From: Lichtheimia corymbifera B2541
Taxonomy: Eukaryota > Mucoromycota > Mucoromycetes > Mucorales > Lichtheimiaceae
Length of the DNA stretch: 64,000 bases
Assembly (NCBI GenBank): GCA_000697475.1
Contig: JNEU01000891.1
Span: forward strand, 1 to 64,000
Direction: 5' to 3'
Shown: positions 1 to 12,393 of the stretch, in pieces
Layout: each line of letters opens with the position of its first letter
Numbering within the stretch: the stretch's first letter is position 1
Position numbers and translations under genes: made by a program
Notes under the pieces: generated by a model
The model's database searches: none
What the model saw: the letters and a program-made list of their open reading frames with translations, nothing else
What the model was told of the DNA's origin: nothing

Positions 1-1000
1 AATCCCACAGCTGTCTTGATCCGACTGCTGTCTTGATCCGATTGTCTTTGACTGAATGGCAACTTCGTGGCGTGTACACAGCCTTCTTGTCACACTTCTA
101 CAATACATGAGTTGACACAACACACGCTCATGCACGCTCCTCTACCACAACCAATCGTAACAGCATTCATTCCGGCAGTTGCCATTAGCGAAGCCTACTT
201 TCCATTATCTCAAACAGCGTTCACAACCTTGTCGTTATACTACAGCACTCGCTCTTGCACACTCCTCTGCCACGAACAACGTAACAGCAGTTGCTATTCA
301 CTCGATTATCTTAAACAGCATTCTTTACTTGCAACAACTTGACTAGCAGTCTCTTTCACGTGGACAGCGGATAACCACTGTACAGAGACAACTTACTTTC
401 AATACATACGGACTCCTATGGATGATGCCATATCAAGTACGCCTCAATACAAGCAATCTTCACCTGGTTGAGCTGCGATGGAAAGTGACCAAGAAAAAGG
501 TTGATCAACAACCCGATGGAAAAGGATGACCAGCAGTATTGAACTTGCAATGGCTATGATGATGGGTGCAATCAAGCGAGAAAGAAATCTGGGATGTTTC
601 TTTGGTTACCTGGCATGTCGTCAGCAAAGAAGAATGGATCATACATGTGGATACGGCCGAGGATACACGATGGATTAGATGGAATTGGCGAAGGGGCTTA
701 TATCTTTGACGAAAGGTGTTTTACAGCCATGGTTGATATTGGAGTACTCAAGACGATGCATGCAACAGCCAAGAATACAATGACATAGCTATCCCCTTTG
801 ACTCTTATATAGTCATCTGTATCTTATTCAACTTGCAATGCTTTTCTTTTATCATCTTTACTTTATAAACACCCATACTACCATGTTCTATGCTTTGACG
901 TTTTTACTGAATGACGATGCGGTCCAACACTGTATTTAGAAGGGTATCGTACTATTAGCGCATATGATGTGCAAGATGTGGATCACATATTGGTTTATGA
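1..1000 (+). repeat. Dispersed repeat, copy A (left window edge)
   Basis: This stretch is related to the flanks of the large palindrome. It matches the reverse strand of 42900-43800 (copy B) along most of its length and 48110-48450 (copy C) over its first 400 bases. Shared landmarks are the doubled ctgtcttgatccg block at the very start, the block around 95-170, and coding-like blocks around 540-780 containing gtggatacggc and ttttacagccatgg. Reading frames are broken in A, so it looks like a decayed coding repeat. Its left end is cut by the window edge. Confidence 0.7.
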
Positions 1001-3167
1001 TGGATCGAAAAGGGGAACATGAATTTGAAGGTCGGAAAACGGGGTTGGATCATTTACATTCATTTATATCAGTGGAACGCTTGTATGTATGCGTTATGGA
1101 GTTGCTTTCTCGTAATGGATGGTGTCGACTGCATTAACAGGAAGATGAAGAGCTGAGTGGCGGTCACACATGCACGTCTTTGACAGGTTGTTGCACAAAT
1201 GGATGATGGTGGTGACTGCCTTTAGAGAGTTACATAAGTATACAGCATCTAATAATGAAGGCGTGTCAAGGTATGTATATGAAAATAATGGTTCCATATC
1301 ACATTTGGTTTCTGTAGTGTGTGGAGCTGCATAAAAAGTGATGCGCACGGACCATGCTTGATGCCACAACCAGCTAAATCGTTACGAGGGGCATGCACAA
1401 TAAGACAGTAGTATATAGAGTAGGTGGTAACCGGTAATGCAGAATCCACATTGTTATATGCAGAGGACAAAGCACTCTTTATTTATGATGCATTTGTTAG
1501 ATGAGCATTGCTATTTGAGAGCCACTTCATAATAAAAAGGCTGCGTCGAAGACGGTGATGATGAATGAATGCTATCTATTTCCTTATTCCCAAAGCCCCC
1601 ATACTTTTACTGCAACAATATCAATTTATTCAGACAAGAGTAGCACGTTCGAACTTTGTGGCAAAGTGATATTAAGTGGAAGCGCCGATGCAAGTCGCGA
1701 AAATCAAAGTCTTGTGCGTTAGCCATTGGGAAGTGTTGGCCAATGGGAACACCTCAATTTGAAATTCAGCAGCGTCGCGACGAGAGACAAATTGCTGCGC
1801 GTCGCCTGGCAACCTCCACCCTCTTTGCTCTCTCAACTCCATCGATCGATCTGCAGGGCGTGGTAAGCTGTTTCAGCTACTACGCTGTGTTGGTCATAGT
1901 AAGTTGTTTCTATCTTTTCGTTGTATTGCTTGTAATACTCACATGCCTTGTTTGCAGCGACTGGAGGACCTAATGGAGCCCCTCAAAGCCCAGTTTCCAA
2001 GGTGTACAATGTCCATGAATCCCAGCAGATCTTGATACGAAGGTAGCAAGGATGTTGGCCATTCCTCGTAAACTGGCTGCCCACCACGTGTCGGCGTGTT
2101 GCATGGGCGTTTGGCCGAGGACGAAACGCAGACCGGTAGCAGTGTCCAGGGTGCACTAATAAATTGACCGCTATCCAAAGATACCAACAAGTGGCTCTTG
2201 TTGGGTAATGCTAAAGGATTCACTGGAGGAAACTGGAGGGGAAGGTACGTGTGTACTCTCTTAAAACATGTATTCACTGATCACACTTTGCTACACTTTT
2301 CTATCTGTCTGGTTTCTTCCCAACGAGGTTTTGGCGCGTCAAGTCCGGCACCTTGACTAGGATGGGTTGTGGGAAACTGCAAACTTATCTTGGACTAAAG
2401 TGGCATATACAAGCGCCTCGTCGACCTGGAATTGGTGCCTACAGGTAGAGGTTGGGGATGGTTGAGTGGCGACCTTCTCGTGGTCATCCCTGTGAGTACT
2501 TTAGTCTTGGCTTTAGGAAACCAACAGCTGCTCGTTTATACTAGTATTGTAATCAATAAACCATATTCTTTTACTAAACATAATATATTCTTGTCTTTCT
2601 TTGTATGATAACTCACTACAATGAAATAATAGTATATAGAGTAATCCATGAACCCCTTTATTTGCCCATTGTTATCCTTCCATAGAGATGATGTGTTATG
2701 CATTGGCTGAACAAGGAGGCTATTGACAATGAATAATTTGCTGCTGATTATCCTTCAAGGATGTTCTCGTATAGGCTTGAAACAGGCTGGTTGCAGTTAC
2801 GCGTGTACTGTAGGCACTGAAAGGAGTGTTGTATTTCATCTCGACACCAAATACCATCACCTCCATCACACAAGTAAAATGTAAAGTAAAACAGTATCAT
2901 TGTATTCACGACATTTGTTTACAAGAAGAATATGGCTATATCATATATGCTCTGAAATCAATGTACGATGATGGTGCGCAGTAATTGAAATGTGCACTAT
3001 TACAACACCTTTAGTGTGATGAGAGGGGATCTTGCTGTATTTGGTATCGTTGTTTACAAAGGATCGACATCAGAAAACGGCGAAACGACCGACAGCGGAG
3101 AGGGTCAACTTGTGTTCTTTTACGTTCTTGCATAATCGTTTCCCAGCAACCCCACAGACGCAATATT
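1001..3167. other. Gene-poor region with decayed coding traces
   Basis: No intact gene is visible. At 1656-1860 and 1957-2050 on the plus strand there are protein-like stretches separated by splice-like signals (a gtaagctg near 1863 and a tttgcag ending near 1956), but stops follow quickly. Around 2380-2530 another coding-like stretch is interrupted by a TAG. A polyadenylation-like aataaa lies near 2555. I read this as the remains of one or two genes or a mobile element. The last few hundred bases presumably hold the promoter of the LIM gene. Confidence 0.35.
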
Positions 3168-4671
3168 ATGTCTTCGCAACCAGCAAAAGATGGACTTGGT
3201 GAGCTCCATTTCTAGTGTCATTGAGTCATTGTCTAACAATGCTAGTGAATAGGCAAGTACCTGTCAAGGAAGGAGAGTCCTACCACTTCAAGACCTGGTG
3301 GCAATCTCAAAGGACCAAGACCGCCCGTTAAGCCTGCAGCTTGGCGATCACCATCAACAAACTACAATGCAGCACGCAGTGATCTCGTGTATCCAATGAG
3401 TAAAATGAGTGTCAAGGAGGAAGCTAGCAGCAACCTTGGTGAACAAGTGCAACGACTGCAGGAAGCTGTAGGTGATGCTATCCAAGACCAGTCGACAGCA
3501 GCACAACCACCACCATCACAACAGCAGCCAAAGCGTACGAGTCGAGGTGCAGCTGATGCCTTTGAAGCGTCATTATCAGGACGATCCATACCACGTCCAG
3601 CAGCAGCCGAACAACAAGAATCACCATCATCACCAGGACCTCGGTCACCACCGCCACCACCAACAATACCCACCAAACCACTTGGACTTGGCAATCCACC
3701 ACCACCGAAACCACCCTCCAAACCTTCTTTCATGTCATCTCCTTCTTCTCCTCCTCCAACAACATCCATTTCTCCAACACCGTCAGATATCAACAAAGTG
3801 AGCGTACCAAATCCAATTTATATGGGTACTCTTTGTGCTGGATGTGATAAACCAATCGCTGGTCGGATGGTGCGTGTAGAACAGAAACAATGGCACGTTG
3901 ATTGTTTCCAATGCAAGCATTGTGGACAAGATCTGGAACATGTGGCGTTTCATACCAAGGATGGCTATCCATATTGTGCATTGGATTTCCACGAGTTATT
4001 CAGCACTCGATGCGATTATTGTAACACACCCATTGAGGAGAAGTCGATTAGCGCTCTTGGCAAACATTATCACGTGGGTCACTTTTTCTGTCGAGAATGC
4101 AGCAAACCCTTTGACGAATCAAGTGCATTCATGGTCCATGATGGTCATCCATATTGTGAAAAGGATTATATGCGCAAGTTTGGCCATAAATGCATGGGAT
4201 GCAGCGAGTACATTACCGGTGAATTCTTGGTCGCTTTGGATGGTGATTGGCACAAGGATTGTTTTGTTTGTGCAGTAAGTGTTCTTTATGGTGTGTATGA
4301 TGATGGTATTCATTGTCTTTATTTAAAGGATTGCGGAAAGGCGTTTACATCAAACAGCTTTTTTGTCCGCAACAACAAGCCCTATTGTGAACACCACTAC
4401 AAGCATCCATTGAACCCTGGTACCGCCAAAATATGTCGTCATTGCAAGGAAGTCATAGATGGTCGAGCAGTGTCAGCCTTTAACCAAGATTATCACCCGC
4501 ATCACTTTCAATGCAACAAGTGCAATAAGCTGCTTTCAGCTCGGGTACCAGGTACGTTGATGATCTACCATCTATATGGAGATCACCTTGGATAACATCA
4601 ATATAACAGGCATGTGGCAAGAAGGAGCACCTGGCGAATTGATATGCAAGATGTGCGCACGTCGATCATAA
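3168..4671 (+). CDS. Paxillin-like four-LIM-domain protein (Pxl1 type)
   Basis: Paxillin-family adaptors bring signalling and actin regulators to cortical sites; fungal Pxl1 acts at polarised growth sites and the septum. Inferred exons are 3168-3198, 3253-4274, 4329-4551 and 4610-4671, giving 445 residues. The start at 3168 is chosen because the first intron (3199-3252) joins in frame to upstream coding sequence. The N-terminal 200 residues are proline- and serine-rich and probably disordered. Four LIM zinc-binding domains follow from about residue 205 to the C-terminus (about 205-255, 264-315, 323-375, 384-445), each with CxxC pairs; the last pair is in ICKMC. Intron 4275-4328 is 54 nt with no stop, so retention would add 18 residues inside LIM3. 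Polyadenylation-like aataaa lies just downstream near 4700. The family call is firm, the cellular role inferred. Confidence 0.88.
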
Positions 4672-4910
4672 ATACTAGTCCAATAGGGGGAGGTGATAAT
4701 AAATAAAAGTTATTTTCTTTGTCTCTAAATATGTAGCCTCAGCCAAAATGAGTTATCGGAAGATCACGTGGCCTCGAAAGCACGCAGCTTCAAATGCGCC
4801 ATCTTTAAACTTGCATTCCTTTAAAGTGTATATATATAGCAATATTCTTAAATGTTATACATGAATAAACTATGGTTGGGATTATATAAGATGTACTAAT
4901 AAGAACGAAG

Positions 4911-7900
4911 CTATTCTTTTGCAACAGTACGACTTGCACGGGCTTCAGAGTTAAATCCATCGCGCATCTTTTCAACTCTGCTCCTGACGAAATCCGTGCC
5001 ACGGACAGCCTTGCGTAGAACAAACAATCTCGGGATCTTGTGAGGCTTATTGTAATCCCTAAGGTCCTTTAGATACTCCTGTTCCGCATCTTCTTCTCCT
5101 TGTAGCGTACTATTGTTCTCATCATTCTCTTCTTGTTCATCGCCATAAACGTCAGATAGCTCAGTTGCTTGTGATCCACGATGTGTTTCCTCTTGCTGCG
5201 CTTCCTCTTCTTCAATCAACTGGCGTGCCTTGTTGCGTAACGTTTCATCACGGAAAGGATCAGCACCCAACATATCCATGCGGAAATGTCGTAAATTTGT
5301 GTGAACAGGAGAAAATCCAGGCAGGATCATGAACCTGATCTTCATTTGGCCATAAGGTGCATCATCCGGACTCCAGTCATCCTCGTTTTTGTTGCATTCT
5401 TTTTCCGACAATGGATCATATAAGCCAATGGTAGCATCTTGCCAGCTGCCGTCGCATACTGTCTTGAGCCACAAGCGACCCATCGCCTTGGAGCTGGTAA
5501 TGCTGCCTTGTTGAACGTTCACATACAGTGCCGTGCGATATCGCATCGTCAGTGGGAAATACATGGGTCGTTTGGACCATACAATCTCTCCATTTTCATT
5601 GCGCAGATCACGTGTCTTGAGCCGTTTCATAATAACCGGATCAACATTGAGAGATAGCATGGCTTTGATAAAACGCAGATGGTCCGTAGAGAAAGGGCTC
5701 TTGAGATTAACGAAACGCACTTGTTCAATGATCATGGTTCCGACATCTATCATCAAAAGTGAGCATCTCCGTCAATCGAACCATTTCGTATCGCATATAC
5801 CTGATCCTTGTAGTTCTCGTGGCAATGACAGCTTGACAGGCTTGTATTTTAGATTCATTAACACCTTGCCAAAACCAATGCCGTTGGCTAGTGCAACCCA
5901 TTTCTCGGCCTCTTTGTACTATGAATCTGTGTTACTAACGATCACCCCCTATTTCCATTCTCGACTTGCATACCTTGTCCTGCTGATCCACAAACATATC
6001 ACTGAGGTAAAAGACACGGGTACCAAGAACTGGATCACGCTCCAAATCCATGCTAGCTTTGACTGAGATACGGAGGAAGGTCGTTTCATAGTCCTTGATA
6101 AAGTGCTCCGAGATGGCATTCCAATGCTATATATTACACCGCCATAAGTAAACAAGTGCACTACGATTGATCCATCGAATATACTTACAGGGCTGGAATT
6201 GCGTAGTTTTGCTCTCGATTCATAGACTTTGTGATCATTGATATAGAGCACTGCATAAGGGTTGACGATTTGATTATGGCTGTAAGGGTGCTTCAAGTCG
6301 TCGTCCGCCAACATTTCAGGATCAGCAATCTCCAGATCAGCAGCTTCAGTAACCTGAACCGATAAAATACCTAGTACATTGCATTATATCAATCAGTCTT
6401 GTCCTTGGTTATCCACCTCCCCCAAATAACCATACCGCATTTGTGATTTGGATTCCATTCTTCTTTCTCGAGACGCTTCACCTCTTCCGATTTCTTTTGC
6501 AAACGAGTCATGAGCGAATCAGGTGGAGCTGCAAAGTACTTTGGATGGAATGTCATGCGATAACTGAGCTTCGTTTCGGATTCTTCTATTGTAGGCTTTC
6601 CGTCCAAGGGTGCCCAACTTTATATAAAGATGAGTATATTGCTAATACATTGTTGGTTAAATATAGCTTACCCATCAAAGATCACTCTTTCATCCTTGTC
6701 CCAATCCACAATGTTCCCCAGATCATCCAACTTGGCACGCACAATATCTCGGACTGGTGTTGAATGACATCCCCACTCATCATCTGGCTTGACTTTGTCG
6801 GCGTCCCATACTTTGACATCCAGAGTGGCATCAGATGCAATATCCTCTGTGGAAAGAAAAAAAAAAGTTAACACCGTTTTACACACTCTCAAGGGATATT
6901 ATAATCACGCACCTTCATAAACAAGGACATAGAGATTTTCGTTCCATCGAGGATCTTCATCATTGGTGAGCACGCGTGTGGATGGTGCAAACTTTTTCCT
7001 GGTGCTGATATTGACCGTGCCATAAGCATCTTCCATATCCTCCAAATTTGTAATCGTTGGCGAACGTGTTGCTTTTCTGATTTCAACCTTGATCACACCC
7101 AAAGCCTCTGTATCCAATACGTTCATCAATTCTTGCACATCCACCGTCATTGATTTTGGATCCACCAGACCAGCAAAGCCCAGCTTGACAGCTTCATTGA
7201 CAATTGATTGCATCATTGGTAGCTGATAAAGGTTGTCAAATGAGTGATGATTCTATACGTCCCCCAAACAAGTTTACCTACCCGCATGACATTCAAATGC
7301 TTTGACATTGGCATAACACCCGTCTCAATCGAAGGAGGTTTGATGAATGAAACAGTGACTTTTGAAACAAAAGGCATGTCGGGCGACGTAAGGATCTTGA
7401 AACGAAGCTTGCCTCTGAATTTCGTAAGCTCGGCTTTGATGTCCACAGGTGCCTTGAGTCCCGTTTTGAATCGGATGGCAATACCAGGTGGGACGCCTTG
7501 GATGTTACGCACAGAAGAGGAAGATGCCACTGGATTGGCTTCAAATATAAATGATGCTTCCCCAAACTAATTCAATCATAGATTAGATTCAATGATCCAT
7601 GAGTTCCCTTCACGTCTACTCACAATAGCCTCTGGTGGTTGATGTGTTGATGTCGGGAATATGCGTATCCTATAAATATCATTGATGAATAAGAGAAGGT
7701 ACCCCCAAATCCATTTGAAATAAAAGATACAAACTTTTGAACACGAGGCGCGTGGACACCAAGATCAAAATCTGTCACCTTGACACCTTTCTGAAATAAT
7801 CATATTAGACCTTATACATCTCATGATCCCATTACTGGTACTTACAACAAGCGCAGGTGCCACACTTTGCAATGCATCTTCAAGGATGTCTTCAACCATG

Positions 7901-8869
7901 ACAAAGATACTAGGATCAATGCTACGCCAAATCTTGTCGAGCATATAGTTGAGCCATTCCACCGTTTCACCTTGTGCTTCACGAAGCTAAAAAGGTAAAC
8001 AGTGTCAGTGTGATGATCTTGACAGGGGGTTGTTGATGCATTAATGTTTACACATACCGTTTTAGCCCCTTCCATCTTTTCGAGCTGCCAATCCAAACCT
8101 TCCTGCGTCTCGGTACCAAATACCCAATATGCCATAATGCCTAATGGAGGGTAGTACAATGACATCAGCATGATGTGATCCCATTCTTCTATTCCAAATT
8201 GCAACCTACCTGCGCCAACAAAGAATAATCCAACCACATAGCCAGCCTTCAAGCGTCCAATAAAGTAGCATATGACAGCAGCAATCACCAAGTACTTTAG
8301 TGCATTCAATTGTAGCCCTCTGACTAATTGCTTGGGTTCTGCTGGAAGAAGCGGTTGTGGAAACTGTAACTTGTAACTGTGCTCGATCAACTCTTCTGGA
8401 GTGGATTGCTGTTCTTCCTCCTCCTTTTGACGACCAGTAAATGTGTTGAATACAGTGCCAGAAAATCCTGCTACTTGACCAGGAAGCGCGGTGATTTGAC
8501 TTGGAAGTGAACCGACACGCGTGGTGACTTGACTTGCCACTTGATCAGCATGAGTGGCCACTCGTTGTGCAAATTGATCAGCGAATTGACCACCGGGAAC
8601 ATTGGATACCACTCCCTTGACACGTTTTCGTAATCCAAATCGAGAGGAGCGATTATCAGCAGGTTCATTGATAGCTGTCATATTCATTGTTCAGTATACA
8701 CATAACATTATTCGGCAAAAGACTGACCTTGGTTTCCTTCGATTGAACCCGTATTTTCAGTGAGTGGTCCTAAGCGTTTGTTGTTGCTGTTGTTGTATGG
8801 TGGTGTGGGTGGTGCATCTGATGGGATGTTGTTGGTGGTTGCTGTTTTATTGGGCACCCTTGCTTGCAT
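4911..8869 (-). CDS. SMP- and C2-domain membrane contact protein (tricalbin/Mug190-like)
   Basis: Proteins with an SMP domain and C2 domains tether the endoplasmic reticulum to other membranes and move lipids between them. The gene has a dozen or more short introns and about 1,050 residues by my estimate. Exon 1 is 8869-8728 (start MQARVPNKT) and exon 2 begins at 8674. In order I see a polar N-terminus, a hydrophobic hairpin (LKYLVIAAVICYFIG then YVVGLFFVGA), an SMP domain starting near VEWLNYMLDKIW with the family pattern IDPSIF..VEDILEDALQ, C2-type regions around 6900-6300 and 6300-5800, and an acidic Glu-rich C-terminus around 5200-5080. The layout resembles S. pombe Mug190 more than classical tricalbins. 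Stops of this gene and the LIM gene are 239 bp apart. Family is secure; exact ortholog is not. Confidence 0.82.
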
Positions 8870-9215
8870 GAATATGATATATAAAATGTAAGGAAGAAAA
8901 GCGTGTTATGCAAATGCTGGGGTCTCGGGCCATATTTGTGCATTTGAAACCACTTACATGGTAGGGTACCATCCTCCTCTCTTTGTTTCGGCAACTTTTA
9001 TAACCTGATGATATCATTGATGGTCCAAGGTCACTCCTGATTGAGAGAAAGAAAGAGGCGGGCGAGGGGAAAATGAATGAACAATGAGCAACCATGGTCA
9101 TATGCAATATGCCAACCTTGTGTGTGGCTTACCCTCAAAGGGCACGTGCTCTATTTGCAAGTGGGACAGAAGCACCTCTTTTGACGTCTCTTTCATTCCA
9201 CATTCTCTTGACCCC
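8870..9215. promoter_or_regulatory. Divergent intergenic promoter region
   Basis: This 346-bp gap separates the start codons of the SMP/C2 gene (minus) and the small membrane protein (plus), so both promoters must lie here. No clear TATA box or known operator was recognised apart from an A/T-rich atatataaaatg close to the minus-strand start. Confidence 0.4.
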
Positions 9216-9471
9216 ATGTTCTCCCAACGAGCGATAAATCTCATTCTTGCTGTCGGCATTGGTGTCGGTACAGGTGTTTATGTATTCCAGCCTCTGTTGA
9301 AAGAATATGAAGCGTAAGTATAGTATCCTCTCATTGCCAATGTCGTTCCCCTCAATGTTGACATTTTGTTTTCCTAGTGAGACTCACGGTACATGGATGC
9401 GGCCTGGTGACGAAGACAAGTTAAAAAAGATAGAAGGAAACCAAAAGTCCAGTAGTAATAGCAATGAATGA
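9216..9471 (+). CDS. Small single-pass membrane protein, function unknown
   Basis: Two exons, 9216-9313 and 9378-9471, encode 63 residues. Splicing at gtaagt/cctag joins GC to T in frame. Residues 8-24 are a glycine-rich hydrophobic segment (LILAVGIGVGTGVYVF) followed by QPLLKEYEAETHGTWMRPGD and a polar Lys/Ser tail. One transmembrane segment near the N-terminus with a short soluble tail is typical of small mitochondrial inner-membrane or ER proteins, but I cannot name the family. The frame stays open upstream to 9084; the ATG at 9216 is preferred because it directly precedes the hydrophobic segment. The stop is 190 bp from the stop of the convergent Ssb gene. Confidence 0.6.
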
Positions 9472-9661
9472 TAATGCTCAAGTAAAGAACAAAAAGTTTA
9501 TATCTCTCAAATGTTTAAACATTTATTGTAAAACTACAATTGTCTATGCAAAAGGATGGGTCTTTACACAATTCCAATGCAGAATGGGAGGGTGATTATA
9601 GGTAGGATGCCGAAAGAAAAAAGAAAATGTGCTTTTTGTATTGGGTTTAGATGGACGCAAT

Positions 9662-11667
9662 TTAGCGACGAGTGGAGTAGACGTGAGCGAAAGCACGGGT
9701 GGTAGCGCGCTTCAACTTGGTCTGAGCACCCTTGATGTCATCAACGGAAGCATCCTCAGAGGAGATATCCATGAATTCCATAGCTTCAGCAAGGGCAGTC
9801 TCGATGGCCTCACGGTCACCACGACGGAGCTTCATGCTGACGTTAGGATCAGAGATGTTGTTCTCAACTTGGTAGACATAGGACTCGAGGTCTTGCTTGG
9901 CTTGAACAACAGCTTCACGCTTCTTGTCAGATTCAGCGTTCTTGGCAGCATCTTCAACCATACGGTCAATATCAGCAGCAGAGAGACGAGTGGAGTTGGA
10001 GATGGTGACATCAGCCTTGCGACCAGTGGTCTTGTCTTGAGCAGTAACCTTCAAGATACCGTTGGCATCCAAGTCAAAGGTACAGAGCAACTCGGGGGTA
10101 CCACGGGGAGCAGGGACCAAACCGTTGAGAGAGAATTCACCCAACATGTTGTTTTCCTTGGTCATCAAACGTTCACCTTCGTAGACAGGGAAAGTGACAG
10201 TGGTTTGGTTGTCAGCAGCAGTGGTGAAGACCTTGGACTTTTGGCAAGGGATAGGAGTGTTACGGGGAACAACAACAGCCATGATGCCACCTTGCATCTC
10301 AACACCAAGAGAAAGAGGGACAACATCAAGCAAAAGGAGGTCTTGAGTCTTCTCGTTACCAGCTTGGTTGGTAAGGACAGCAGCTTGGACAGCAGCACCA
10401 TAAGCAACAGCCTCATCAGGGTTGATGGACTTGTTAAGCTCCTTGCCGTTGAAGAGGTCTTGGAGAAGAGATTGGATCTTGGGGATACGGGTAGAACCAC
10501 CAACCAAGACAACTTCATCAACATCCTTCTTGTCAACCTTGGCATCCTTCAAGACACGCTCAACAGGCTCAACAGTGTTTTGGAAGTGAGTAGAGTTGAT
10601 CTCCTCGAACTTGGCACGAGTGATGGAGGATTGGAAGTCAATACCCTCGAAGAGAGAGTCAACCTCAACGGTGGTTTGAGTGAGCGAAGAAAGAGTACGC
10701 TTAGCACGCTCGGAAGCAGAACGGAGACGACGGAGAGCACGAGCATCACCAGTGATATCCTTCTTGTGCTTACGCTTGATCTCTTGGACAAAGTGGTTGA
10801 CGAGGGTGTTGTCAAAGTCCTCACCACCCAAGTGAGTGTTACCAGCGGTAGCCTTGACAGCGAAGACACCACCAGAGATGGTCAAAAGAGAGACATCGAA
10901 GGTACCACCACCCAAATCGAAGATAAGGACGTTGCGCTCCTTCTTGTCGTTGGCATCCAAACCATAAGCAATGGCAGCAGCAGTAGGCTCGTTGATGATA
11001 CGGAGGACTTCCAAACCGGCAATGGTACCAGCATCCTTGGTAGCTTGACGCTGGGAGTCGTTGAAGTAAGCAGGAACAGTGACGACAGCCTTGGTGACCT
11101 TCTTGCCAAGCTTAGCTTCAGCAATCTCCTTCATCTTGATCAAGACCATGGAAGAAATTTCTTTTTGATTTCGAGGTCAGCTACTCTATATTTCCCTAAT
11201 TCCAAGCCAACACAACAACAAAAAAAAATATTTACCTTGAGCAGAGAAAGTCTTGGTCTCACCCTCAGATTGGACTTGGATCTTGGGGTTACCGTTGTCA
11301 TCAATGACAGTGAAGGGCCAGTTGGTCATATCATCCTTGACCTCAGGATCATCGAAACGACGACCAATAAGACGCTTGGCATCGAAAACGGTGTTCTTGG
11401 GGTTCATGGCAGCCTGGTTCTTGGCAGCATCACCAATGAGACGTTCGCTTTCAGAGAAAGCAACGTACGAGGGAGTAGTGCGGTTACCCTGCTCGTTGGC
11501 AATGATTTCAACACGTTCAGATTCCCACACACCAACGCAGGAGTAGCTATTCATGGAACACACATACATGTCAGATCCCATTGTCCTACTACTCTTCAAC
11601 AATACATCTTTGATCCTTACGTTGTACCAAGATCGATACCAATAGCACCCTCGTATTCGGCAGACAT
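9662..11667 (-). CDS. SSB1: Ssb-type Hsp70 chaperone, ribosome-associated
   Basis: Hsp70s of the Ssb type bind nascent chains at the ribosome and release them under ATP control. Exons are 11667-11621, 11546-11236 and 11160-9662, giving 618 residues. Seen: [11 protein letters not shown] phosphate-binding motif at the N-terminus, [10 protein letters not shown], the conserved [19 protein letters not shown], the [12 protein letters not shown] segment, and a substrate-binding domain beginning near [10 protein letters not shown]. The C-terminus ends in YSTRR rather than EEVD, and the lid resembles Ssb more than Ssa. Codon choice is strongly biased (GGT, AAG, TTG), as expected for a highly expressed gene. 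I saw no convincing heat-shock element upstream, which fits Ssb rather than an inducible Ssa gene. The opposite strand is open for about 2.1 kb (see findings). Confidence 0.92.
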
Positions 11668-12393
11668 GTTTAAAGACTTGAGGAGAGAGAGAAGGAAAGA
11701 GGAGGATTGCCCTGGCTGCCGTGCCTTGCTCTCAAGAAAAAATAATTTTTCAAGCTGCGAAGTGTAAGCCACCCAAAGTCTCGCATGCGGCTGCCATCAC
11801 TTGCCATTCGTTAAGTGGCACTCTGACCTTTTTCTATTGGTGAGATGGTGGCGGATGGCAGATTCATACCAGCTTGACAAATGAGCACTCTACAAAGGGT
11901 GCCTTATTCAGAATGATATCCTAGACAACACAATGTGATGCAACCAATGGCAATAAAGCAACACAAACCTTTATCCCCCCCTCTTTCATTGTATAGAGTT
12001 TGGTGAATGGAAAATCTGGCAATCCGTCATGATTTTTTGCCCTTTGATGTCTCCTGTGTTACAAATCTGGTATGCATGTGCAACGCAGCACCCCGCATTT
12101 CATTATCATATGCTTTTGCAGATGAACAAAAAGTCAACAATAAAACATAATGGATGCGTTGATGAATATCATTTAAAAGCTGCATATATAAAATCGTTGT
12201 TTCTGAATTTATTTTCAACTGCGACTGATATAGCTTACAAAGTGGATATGCTTACGGATTAAAGTTACTATTCCAACGAGTATCGGAGAGACCTGTTGCT
12301 GATGACACTGCAAAATCGGCTTTTGAAAAGGATGCTTTTATTTGCTCCAAATGACCCACAGGGTCAACTTGTCCTCTTTCTTCCCCACACAAC
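11668..12393. promoter_or_regulatory. Divergent promoter region between SSB1 and acyl-CoA synthetase
   Basis: About 726 bp with no gene. It must carry promoters for both neighbours. A GA-rich stretch (11681-11703) sits directly upstream of the SSB1 start. A ttctattggtg block near 11832 contains ATTGG, the reverse complement of CCAAT. No conserved operator was identified with confidence. Confidence 0.4.

Noticed and set aside
3362..3796. 144-codon minus-strand frame over the LIM gene
   Set aside because: Gly/Ser-rich shadow of the proline-rich coding sequence on the other strand.
9629..11767. 712-codon open frame on the plus strand as a gene
   Set aside because: It lies entirely antisense to SSB1, lacks family motifs and is explained by sense-strand codon bias.
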